From Asparagopsis taxiformis (taxonomy: Eukaryota > Rhodophyta > Florideophyceae > Bonnemaisoniales > Bonnemaisoniaceae), in assembly GCA_030407315.1 (NCBI GenBank), contig JALQPE010000132.1:1-64000 (forward strand): DNA of 64,000 bases, written 5' to 3'. A model generated the notes under the pieces. The model was given only the letters and a program-made list of their open reading frames with translations. It searched no databases and was not told the DNA's origin. This document shows, piece by piece, positions 10,901 through 19,161 of this stretch. The number at the start of each line of letters is the position of its first letter. Position 1 is the stretch's first letter. Both the position numbers and the translations under genes were made by a program.

Positions 10901-11563
10901 CCCGGCTTCGATCCTTCGCCGTGGCAGTTCATCCACAACGTGGGTGATGCGAAGGACCGCATCGATGGTGGTCGTGGGCGCCTCTCTCTGCCGCGGCGTG
11001 AGTTGTGCGACAAGTTGGAGGAGGGGAATTTGGAGATGTATAAGAACAAGTTGGTGGCAGAGCTTGCTCTTGGTGTTTGTGCGGAGTTCTTGAAGTTGGG
11101 AATGGAGGGTGAGGATCCTGTCTTCTTCCCGAAGACAGGATTGCGGCTGCTTCTTACAGCAGATGGGGCTGCGGACCAGGATGGGCACACGGACTTCAAG
11201 GTAGCGACGAATAGTGTTGGAAGTCCTACCACGTCTCCATCATATTTCATGATGTCGAGCGGAGCCGATGGGTTCTCTATAGTAGTTGCCCCTTATAGTC
11301 ATGTATGCCTGGCCAGTCCGGGCGCCGATATGTGGAAGGTTCCCCCTCTCATCTTTTGGGTGCCACCCTATTCCGTATTGGTTGGTCGCGGTGACCTTTA
11401 CCATTACGGGGTCGGCTTCAGCCGAGGAGATCTTCCTGCAGGCGAGAAGTTAGTCTATGGCCTGCCCACGCGCGGCCACATCTACTTGAAGACGGAGAAG
11501 GACGTCCTCACGGACCACATCCACACCGTCGAATATTACAAGTACGATAGGAGCAATAGATAG
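7917..11563 (+). CDS. ParB/Srx-like domain + 2OG-Fe(II) dioxygenase fusion protein, copy 2 (one frame break)
   Basis: The start ATG at 7917 follows a pyrimidine-rich leader. The product begins with a Pro/Ser/Ala-rich region that includes a PSPSPS run, then a ParB-like domain with DGSHR at about 232-236. The frame is open to 9791, but similarity to copy 1 leaves this frame near 9345-9370 and continues in the -1 frame, open from 9251 to 11563. The second frame holds a long Pro/Ser linker, basic clusters (KKRRL, SSKKSKS) and the dioxygenase domain: HTD at 11186-11194, then YHYGVGF and a downstream Arg. Both halves look well preserved. The gene is markedly more G+C-rich than copy 1. The break could be a one-base indel, a sequence error, a tiny intron (GT at 9341, AG at 9366, only 26 nt, so doubtful) or programmed shifting. 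Role as for copy 1. Confidence 0.68.
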
Positions 11564-12038
11564 CATATCAGAAGTATTAAAACCTATACTACTGTTCCCT
11601 GCTATAAAGTTCTGTCTTTCTCATCTCAACATTGTTACCTTAGCCCATTTTTCAGTTCTCATCTATACATCTGTCCTTCATCTCATAGTTTAGTGCTACT
11701 CAGCAGATTGCTTGCTACTTTTTAATATTAGTCTACAACGTTATATGATTTTACTAGCTAGGCCGTAGGGGGAGACTAGTTTCAACCCTTGACAACGCGC
11801 AGATTTCGACTACGAGAGCCGTCACTGTGATAAATTATTTGTAGAATTTTCGTCTATCTTCCCACCTACACTAGGCTACCTATATATATACAGGGTATAA
11901 CCTGAACAGAGACCACGTGAGGTAAAATACTCCTGAGAGCTGCTCACAGCCGTACAGACCTTTGCTGAGCAATTTACCCGACTTCAAACTTCGCTTCTTA
12001 CCTTTACCAGGATGAGAGAAGGACGAAACTCCCTGCTG
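11564..12038. other. Intergenic 3' of copy 2
   Basis: This is A+T-rich sequence with no supported gene. A TATATATATA run lies near 11881-11890. The segment from about 11955 to 12038 (GAGAAGGACGAAACTCCCTG...) is half of the long palindrome seen intact at 12842-12919 and leads into cluster C4. Confidence 0.5.
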
Positions 12039-12387
12039 CTTACAGCCGAAGCCGTTTACCAGGGTTCCTTACAGCAAAGTCATCGTAACGATGACTTTGC
12101 TGTAAGGAACCGTTTCCTTGCAGTGGCCGAAGAATTTTTTACCGGGTAAAAAATCAGCAAGAAATTTTACCGGGTAAAAAATTGTGGCCGCTGTAATGTT
12201 TTGCTTTCTTACAGCAAAGTCATCGTTACGATGACTTTGCTGTAAGAAAACGTTTCATTACAGCGGCCACAATTTTTTTACCCGGTAAAGAAATCATGGC
12301 TGCTGTAATGATTTGTTTTCTTACAGCAAAGTCATCGTAACGATGACTTTGCTGTCAGCACCCCGCCGGAACTGCCAAAGCTGTAAG
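12039..12387. repeat. Palindrome cluster C4
   Basis: The cluster begins CTTACAGCCGAAGCCGTTTACC and ends GAACTGCCAAAGCTGTAAG. It has three 39-bp palindromes (near 12069, 12209 and 12320), and the intervening module carries TTTTACCGGGTAAA boxes. It is nearly identical to C5 over its length, so the two appear recently duplicated. Confidence 0.88.
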
Positions 12388-12841
12388 CAGTCTGGCTTCA
12401 CCCTCTCCCCCATTTCTCTACTCCGCCTTCAGCATCCCAGCCTCTCTGGTGACGACTGACGCCTTTCGTTTCCCCCCTCACGCCCCCTCTCGCAATGAAA
12501 TACTCGTCTATTACCACGATAGGCTACTCGTACTGCCGCCTTAATTTTCCTCTACACACACCCTCCCATCCGTCTCTTCCGTACTACGATCTTAGGCTAT
12601 CCTACCTTACGATTATAGTTGTATAGTGAGTAGCTAGAGTCCTACTTATTGACGACTATAGTGCACCGGAACCGGCGCCGGTTCCCGCCCGGGCGGGTTG
12701 AATATATATTTTATGCCGTGAGGCACAGGTACCATATGGTCGCTGTGGCTCACGGCACAAGGAGTAGATTTTGCGACCAACAGCCGTCCAAACCATCCTC
12801 CCGTGATGTTCCCTACTTCACACTTCGCTTCTCATGTGAGA
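12388..12841. other. Intergenic between C4 and C5
   Basis: There is no supported gene. It contains a short G+C palindrome (GGAACCGGCGCCGGTTCC near 12668) and an inverted pair GCCGTGAGGCAC / GTGGCTCACGGC around 12714-12757, so this spacer too is rich in inverted symmetry. Confidence 0.5.
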
Positions 12842-12919
12842 CAGCAGGGAGTTTCGTCCTTCTCCCATCTTGGTAAAGGTACCTTTACCAAGAAGGGAGA
12901 AGGACGAAACTCCCTGCTG
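12842..12919. repeat. 78-bp palindrome abutting cluster C5
   Basis: The arms read CAGCAGGGAGTTTCGTCC ... GGACGAAACTCCCTGCTG around the centre GGTAAAGGTACCTTTACC, with one mismatch noticed. It directly adjoins the CTTACAG start of C5. One arm of the same sequence precedes C4, and a diverged copy follows C2. Confidence 0.85.
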
Positions 12920-13267
12920 CTTACAGCTGAAGCCGTTTACCAGGGTTCCTTACAGCAAAGTCATCGTTACGATGACTTTGCTGTAAGGAACCGTTTCCTT
13001 GCAGTGGCCAAAGAATTTTTTACCGGGTAAAAAATCAGCAAGAAATTTTACCGGGTAAAAAATTGTGGCCGCTGTAATGTTTTGCTTTCTTACAGCAAAG
13101 TCATCGTTACGATGACTTTGCTGTAAGAAAACGTTTCATTACAGCGGCCACAATTTTTTTACCCGGTAAAGAAATCATGGCTGCTGTAATGATTTGTTTT
13201 CTTACAGCAAAGTCATCGTAACGATGACTTTGCTGTCAGCATCCCCGGTAAACGGCCCGCACTGTAA
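12920..13267. repeat. Palindrome cluster C5
   Basis: Three 39-bp palindromes (near 12950, 13090 and 13201) are bounded by CTTACAGCTGAAGCCGTTTACC and by GGTAAACGGCCCGCACTGTAA. It is almost the same as C4. It ends about 275 bp from the 3' end of the minus-strand ParB-methyltransferase-SET gene. Confidence 0.88.
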
Positions 13268-13543
13268 TGGGGTGACTGCTTCTCCTACATCGCTCTGTTA
13301 CTGGTGTTCTACATGCTGCGTTGCTACACAATTTCGCACTCACATCTTTCTAGTTTCTCTCCCTTTCGTATCCATAGGTATAGCAGTTGAAAAGTGGATA
13401 GTTTGCACTCCAGGCCGCAGATGCCTTCCTGCAGTCATGTCACGATTGTTGTAGTGTAGTCTATAATATCTAGCGCTCTTGGAAGATGATGCACAGTCTA
13501 TTGTCTCTGTCAATGCGTGTTTACTCAAATCTATCAAAGTAGC

Positions 13544-16500
13544 TCAGTTAGCTGGCCAATATTTTCTACCATAGTCAGCAAATATCTCCTCATCAGCTTC
13601 AACGTCTCTGGTCAGAACGACCTTGACAGCATGGGGATTCTTGATATTCGAAGCAAAGTCCGGTTTGTCTATGGCATCGCCTTGTCGAAACTCGGCTGAC
13701 TGTGTTCGACTCACCTCGGTCGCTTTCTCCGTTCCGTCAATGACCCGACAATCATTGAGGTAGCTGGTACAATTATAGACCGCTGGAACGAGCCAGACCT
13801 TCCGAACAGGTGCACCCCTCCCTATGTACGTGGTTTCCAATTCCATGTTGTAGTCCTGGAACCTCTGTCCTGTGCACCCAAATCCTTCCGGGCCGTACAT
13901 CACTGATCTCTGCGGTTCCGAGTCTCGAATCTTCGCATAGAAAATCGTCCCGTTGTACCAGCCAATGACCGTCCCCTTCTTCAGTTTCTTCGCCGCGAAT
14001 ACGCCAAACCCACCACCTCTTACCTCCGATTGCGAAACATAGACACCGTAGAATGCGGCATCAGCAGCCAGAATCGCGTCCGGGTCTATGCTCCAAAACG
14101 AGTGCATGTCCTCGGCCGGCCACTGGTCCATAGGCACCCCGCTCAATCTGTGAAGCATAGAACCGTCCTTCTTCATTGACGCAACGAACACAAGCAGATG
14201 GTTCGGCAATGCTGTCACAGCAGGTAAACCTTCTGGTGCATCTGAGATGTGCTTCTGACGAAGCCTTGGAGCTTTTCCTGTGACCGGTACCGACTCGTCC
14301 CCAAGAATACTCTCCACCTCACGCTGCAAGATCCCCCCATATCGCCCGGCTTTCACCTCACTGACGAAAGCATGCAGTATCCACTCCTGCGATGCATCGT
14401 GGCACCTTTTTTCCTTCTCACACCCAATGAACCGACGATACGTACCATCCCTCAACGTCATACACGCTATGGCTGTGCTGTATGTTCCCGAGAAGAAATC
14501 CATCACGATATCGTTCTGCTTCGAAAATCGTTCCAGAAGCTCACGAAGAGTGGTCAACGCCTTCTGCTCATGGCGCAGTCGGTTGTTCTGCCCATCGTAT
14601 TGAGCTTCACCAGCCGACAACCTCGGAACGTTGTCAATCGCGTTGGTGAACCCAGGGTGCCTCGATATGTCCGGATTGTGCAACCTGTAATCCACCATAT
14701 CGTATGCAGCCATACCCTTCCCCCGCTTATACGCATGGATAACGAAATCGTGCATATTATGCAGTGTGCACGTTTTCGTCGATGGATTGGACGTAAAGCT
14801 GTGTGGTCGGCGAGATAGCACGACTGGAACACTGTCCACAATCATCTTGCCAGGCTCGGCATTTCTGATTGCATCCATCCATGCCACGAGTTGGCGCACG
14901 CTGGAATAGATTAGAGCATGACCGCCAGGCCGAAGAACTCGAACTATTTCACACGCAACACTCGCCAACTCTTCCGGCTCCAGAATATCGTACTCCGAGT
15001 TTTCTCTGCCGCCTTCCCGCCTCGTGTTGAATGGAGGATCAGTGAGCACAAGCTGAACACTGTCCTCCAACACGCCATCTTCCAGGAAACTAATTTTGTC
15101 CTCCACCTCTTTGGCTACATCAGTGGCGTCACAATTCACAGTGTGAATGTAACGCCCCATCACAGCTTCCAGCTTGGTGACATATTCCGGCTTGGATTCC
15201 TTTCCGACGTCAACGAGCGGTGCTTCTGTAGGCGATACAGTGTCAACCTCCATAGCGTCATCCTCGGCCGCACCTTCTCTTGTTGCTGTTTCGCTAGCAA
15301 CCGCCGCATTATCGTCCTCTCCACCACCGCGCTCCAGCCTAGCCTTCTTCCTCTGTGGCTCCAGACTATCCTCTTCTATATCCTCGCTGCCATTGTTTGG
15401 CACTGCTGCGGATATTTCCATCTGCGCAGGTGCACCTTCAAGGATGCCAGGCTCGGGCGTATCCTCAAGACTGTGCAACTCATCCATGGTCAGAGGAAGC
15501 TTTCGTTGCTCTCGGGTTCGCAATAACCAAGCCTTCAGCCTCCTCTGACCATCCAGGGCATGAGACGTGTTCAACTTGGCTCGCATGAACGAGTTCAATC
15601 CGAACTTGTCAGGAGTGTCGAAAAGCAAGGCTCGAAGTCTCTGCATCAGCTGACCACGCTCGGCGAACACATTCACCTCAGTGACACATTGGCGTATCGA
15701 CAGCAGGAAGGCGCTTGTCAATGATCGCAGCCTTGCATCCACAGCCACTGGAAGGTCGGCACAGAACCCGTTTTCACTGTCTACAGTTTTCGGGACAATG
15801 GTCAGGTTTTTCCGATGCTCCTCGACCGCGCAGCCATCAGACCGATTCGGGAGTGACCTGAAGCAAAGGCTCGCAGGATCGAATACCATGAACGGCCAGC
15901 ACATCGATTCAACATCCTCATACCCCAACACTCTTGCCCCGGTATCCCACGCAGCTAACACACGGTCGACAACAAATCCAAGCTGGTTGGCTTGCGCACT
16001 GGATGTTGCAATTCCAACCATTCCACCACCACCAATGGCCCCGGATGTGGCTCTGGCCCGCCTAGATGGCGCACTGCCCATCTCCTTACTGCGAATAGCC
16101 AAGATACACTGGCACATCATAACCATCAGCCTCCTGAACCGCTTCTGGCTAGCCTGCAAAGAATCTTGCATGTCGGATGTAGCGCCGTCTAGAAAGTACC
16201 TGCTCGAAAGCAGTTCGCGGTTCAGTGGAGAGGACAATTCTCCGCGGGGTGTCTTGCCAAACATTTCGACGGCACGAGAACTAGTCACCCCCACCTGTTT
16301 CGGAAACTCAACCATCCTCGGAGAATCACCCATCTCTGCATTGAGTCCCCATGCATGACAAAACATTTGCCACAGACGCAAATCAATCGCACTCGAATCT
16401 TCTGCTCGGTGATACGGCCGAAGCACAGCCAGGATAGACATGCATGAGCTGTACTGCGGTTTACCACTCAGGCTTGAAGCAATTTGGCCGCTTGGATCGC

Positions 16501-17011
16501 AGGACTTGATCCAGCCCAACACATCGGCCATCCTCACAGACGAAATATGAGCGTACTTGTCCTTTCCTTTTTGGACCCAGTACTCGTCTCTGAGATCAAC
16601 GGCGATCATCAGATACTCAACAAACATCATGCGCCTTTGCAGGCCTGCAATGTCGTTGGATGTCGTCGCTCTCACACGGTCCAGCACAACAGCAGTACTG
16701 CTGTTGGTGTCCGCCACGATAGACTCTTCTCGCATAGGAATCGTAACGCCAGGAGGAAAGACGCCCTTCTCCATTCCACGTACAATTGCCATGCAGCGGT
16801 GCGCTCCATCCAATATCTCCAGAACGCCTTCTCGAAACCTGCCAGTCACGGGATGAGCTGTGTCATAACCGCTGTTGCGAATGCTCTCCATGAGCGCTTC
16901 CACATGACTTGCATCAACATCGCGAATCGATACGAATTTGCTGACTTGATTGGGGTCGATGAACACCCATCCGTCGTGCTTTTCACCGTGATTGTGGAAC
17001 GTTCCTTCCAT
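13544..17011 (-). CDS. ParB/Srx-like domain + amino-type DNA methyltransferase + SET domain fusion protein
   Basis: This uninterrupted ORF of about 1155 aa starts at ATG 17011. Residues about 20-75 form a ParB-like domain with DGAHR at 68-72. A large helical region follows to about 500, then an acidic and basic linker (about 525-600). A beta-class N4C/N6A methyltransferase comes next: catalytic motif IV DPPF at 658-661, later motif I (VMDFFSGTYSTAIA, about 830) for S-adenosylmethionine. Motif IV before motif I is the permuted beta-class order. The last ~170 residues are a SET domain: GGGFGVFAAKKLKKG, a divergent LNDC in place of the usual NHSC, and the closing IFADYGRKYW. It may therefore modify both DNA and a protein such as a histone. 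No catalytic motif is obviously lost in the methyltransferase; the SET is divergent. It faces away from the Tudor-like gene at 17525, with 513 bp between the two starts. Confidence 0.78.
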   Translation of the reverse strand: MEGTFHNHGEKHDGWVFIDPNQVSKFVSIRDVDASHVEALMESIRNSGYDTAHPVTGRFREGVLEILDGAHRCMAIVRGMEKGVFPPGVTIPMREESIVADTNSSTAVVLDRVRATTSNDIAGLQRRMMFVEYLMIAVDLRDEYWVQKGKDKYAHISSVRMADVLGWIKSCDPSGQIASSLSGKPQYSSCMSILAVLRPYHRAEDSSAIDLRLWQMFCHAWGLNAEMGDSPRMVEFPKQVGVTSSRAVEMFGKTPRGELSSPLNRELLSSRYFLDGATSDMQDSLQASQKRFRRLMVMMCQCILAIRSKEMGSAPSRRARATSGAIGGGGMVGIATSSAQANQLGFVVDRVLAAWDTGARVLGYEDVESMCWPFMVFDPASLCFRSLPNRSDGCAVEEHRKNLTIVPKTVDSENGFCADLPVAVDARLRSLTSAFLLSIRQCVTEVNVFAERGQLMQRLRALLFDTPDKFGLNSFMRAKLNTSHALDGQRRLKAWLLRTREQRKLPLTMDELHSLEDTPEPGILEGAPAQMEISAAVPNNGSEDIEEDSLEPQRKKARLERGGGEDDNAAVASETATREGAAEDDAMEVDTVSPTEAPLVDVGKESKPEYVTKLEAVMGRYIHTVNCDATDVAKEVEDKISFLEDGVLEDSVQLVLTDPPFNTRREGGRENSEYDILEPEELASVACEIVRVLRPGGHALIYSSVRQLVAWMDAIRNAEPGKMIVDSVPVVLSRRPHSFTSNPSTKTCTLHNMHDFVIHAYKRGKGMAAYDMVDYRLHNPDISRHPGFTNAIDNVPRLSAGEAQYDGQNNRLRHEQKALTTLRELLERFSKQNDIVMDFFSGTYSTAIACMTLRDGTYRRFIGCEKEKRCHDASQEWILHAFVSEVKAGRYGGILQREVESILGDESVPVTGKAPRLRQKHISDAPEGLPAVTALPNHLLVFVASMKKDGSMLHRLSGVPMDQWPAEDMHSFWSIDPDAILAADAAFYGVYVSQSEVRGGGFGVFAAKKLKKGTVIGWYNGTIFYAKIRDSEPQRSVMYGPEGFGCTGQRFQDYNMELETTYIGRGAPVRKVWLVPAVYNCTSYLNDCRVIDGTEKATEVSRTQSAEFRQGDAIDKPDFASNIKNPHAVKVVLTRDVEADEEIFADYGRKYWPAN

Positions 17012-17524
17012 GGCGAACAAAGGTAGAGTTTTTAAGAAAGGGATAGTTGGTTGCTGCTTGACCAGGGTGGCGCAAAGCAGAAGTTGGTTGTTTAAAACAA
17101 AGTGTCAGCGAGTGGTAGCACTTCGGTGGCTGTTTCCTTTCCACCCCTGTCCGAACCTTTACAAGATAACTACATCGACTGTTAGCTCAATAATCAATGT
17201 AATACTAAAGTAATACTCAAAATATTTTTCCATGCAATTTATTGGGCCCCGTAACATCTCTAAGCGTATCTTTGTAGTCCAATCGTATGCATCCGACATT
17301 CACTTCTAGAACGATTATTCACATCAAATTTTATGCTGCAATCAGTTCATGGCAGACATCATCCACACTGACGTGTCAATTTTGTCAATTGTCCATTCTA
17401 TTTCTACACCACCTAAACATCTCTTCTGGACCTTTCCAATCCTCCTAGTATATACTACTCTTTAGCAGAAGGTAACGGTTAGGCTTTCACTAATACAACA
17501 ATTCTATCCCATAGCTATCCCAAC
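17012..17524. other. Divergent promoter region
   Basis: About 510 bp separate the start codons of the ParB-methyltransferase-SET gene (minus) and the Tudor-like gene (plus), so the two may share control. It is A+T-rich, with GTATATACTAC near 17450 as a possible TATA element for the plus-strand gene. No copy of the 39-bp palindrome is present here. Confidence 0.5.
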
Positions 17525-18886
17525 ATGCTTCCTCTCGCTCCAAACGACGTTATAGAAGTTCAATGGGAACTTCGGCCGTTTGGGAGGAAACGAAAAATTG
17601 TGTGGTGGTCTGCAATCGTCAAGGAAATTACTCAGGTCAAGACCGAAACAGACCCATTCCTCCATGCATTGCTCGAATACAAAGCTGAATATGGTTTCGA
17701 CTCTACCCTTTCTCAAGTCAAGATTTCAGATCGTAACGAGCTCGTCGACAAGGATTCCGGAAGGGTTCTCCCGTGGCGAAGTGGTGAGCTTCGCAGTATG
17801 GACTCACCTGCATCCCCAGCAGAGAGAGACCCGGACTACGGCATTGACCACACTCGCCACCGCCACCGCGGCATCCTTCAAGATTGCACTGCGGATCAAA
17901 TGAAGAAGACCATAGCAGAAATGCTGGCAAGATTGGAAAAGCTGGAGTCAGCTGCCAAACATCCTCTTCCCCCTCCATTCGATTCCAACAGCTCCATGAC
18001 CTCCTCTGCTCTGACTGTATGTAGCATTCTGTTTCAGAAGCTTGGTGTGTACACGGACAAGCCCCTCTCCCTCCGGATGACAAAATCCGAGCACTCCAGG
18101 GGAATGCGACAAACATCGCAAGAAGAAATCAGAGTACAGGCTGACTGCTCCCTTGCTCAATTCCGCACTATTGCCATTCAATGCAAGGCGAAAGAGAATC
18201 GTGATGTTCTCTTCCTGCCGTCCTTTGAGGACATCACCTTTCCCTCTGGAAATGAGTCGGATCTTTCCATCATTTTCCCCACCTTTCAGGCACTATGTGA
18301 CTCCATAGGTACCTCGCAACACGGGTTCCAGAAAATATTGGTGAAGAGCAGGGCGGAACGCGATGGAGGCAGCTCATCGATTGTCCGAATTTTAGGAAAT
18401 CTAGTCGACGTTGACTGCTCTCATGATGCTCCTTCTTCCGCATTTCTCGTCGGCTCATCTGCTTACGTCCTGTCCAGCCCAGACCAACGTATGACAGTTC
18501 TTTGCAGAGACTCCTACGAGTTTGACCATGTCAACAATACATTTTTACATCCCCTATGTCTTAGCCAACTATCACAGTCTAGCATCGTGGACTCTTTCCA
18601 CCTACGTGATAAGGCTACTGTTACTTATGGAGCAACGTTTTCGTTACTGTGGAGACGTATTCAGCGCCGAGCTTGTTACAGCACTTTCCAGCCTCTATCA
18701 ACCGCAGAGACGTTTGGTACACTACATCTACGCTTACCTTGCTGTATTTTCAGTGGTACTACTATATGCCAGGAGCTTGAAGACATTGGCTATGAGGCTA
18801 TCTCTCGTCTTGGCTTCAATGCGGATTCAGACACTACCCACCCACCCTCTCCTCCACCTGCCACCTGCAGTCCGGAGCAAAAATGA
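17525..18886 (+). CDS. Protein with Tudor/agenet-like N-terminus (453 aa)
   Basis: This single ORF begins at ATG 17525. Residues about 8-37 (VIEVQWELRPFGRKRKIVWW, then SAIVKEI) have the look of an agenet/Tudor or chromo-barrel beta-barrel, with aromatic residues suited to reading a methylated residue. A short helical, possibly coiled segment lies near residues 120-140 (MKKTIAEMLARLEKLES). The rest is soluble, beta-rich and unrecognised, ending in a Pro-rich tail. Its position head-to-head with the ParB-methyltransferase-SET gene makes a reader or partner role attractive, but that is inference from context. It could instead be an unrelated host protein. Confidence 0.55.
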   Translation: MLPLAPNDVIEVQWELRPFGRKRKIVWWSAIVKEITQVKTETDPFLHALLEYKAEYGFDSTLSQVKISDRNELVDKDSGRVLPWRSGELRSMDSPASPAERDPDYGIDHTRHRHRGILQDCTADQMKKTIAEMLARLEKLESAAKHPLPPPFDSNSSMTSSALTVCSILFQKLGVYTDKPLSLRMTKSEHSRGMRQTSQEEIRVQADCSLAQFRTIAIQCKAKENRDVLFLPSFEDITFPSGNESDLSIIFPTFQALCDSIGTSQHGFQKILVKSRAERDGGSSSIVRILGNLVDVDCSHDAPSSAFLVGSSAYVLSSPDQRMTVLCRDSYEFDHVNNTFLHPLCLSQLSQSSIVDSFHLRDKATVTYGATFSLLWRRIQRRACYSTFQPLSTAETFGTLHLRLPCCIFSGTTICQELEDIGYEAISRLGFNADSDTTHPPSPPPATCSPEQK

Positions 18887-19161
18887 TAAAGCACACCTAT
18901 CCGTAGTTATCCTGTTCCTGGGTATTCCATTCTAGAGCTCCTGTGGCCATCAATTTCTAGTAAAGACGGATACCCTCGCCCCTTCCTACTTCGACTATTC
19001 CACTACCTGTCTCTGCGCTGTTCCTTCGACTTGACACTATCGTCTGACTGGTTTCCTGATGTCTCGCACCTATCTACTTCCATCTATTACAAAATTCACC
19101 TCAACAGAAATTTTATTTCTTCATTCTTCGTCTACTACACCGAAACTGGTTTCATCCGATA

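Noticed and set aside
1865..17011. Bacterial-type ParABS partition locus or bacterial contamination
   Set aside because: No ParA, SET and Tudor-like domains are present, and spliceosomal introns and an intron-bearing tRNA occur on the same contig.
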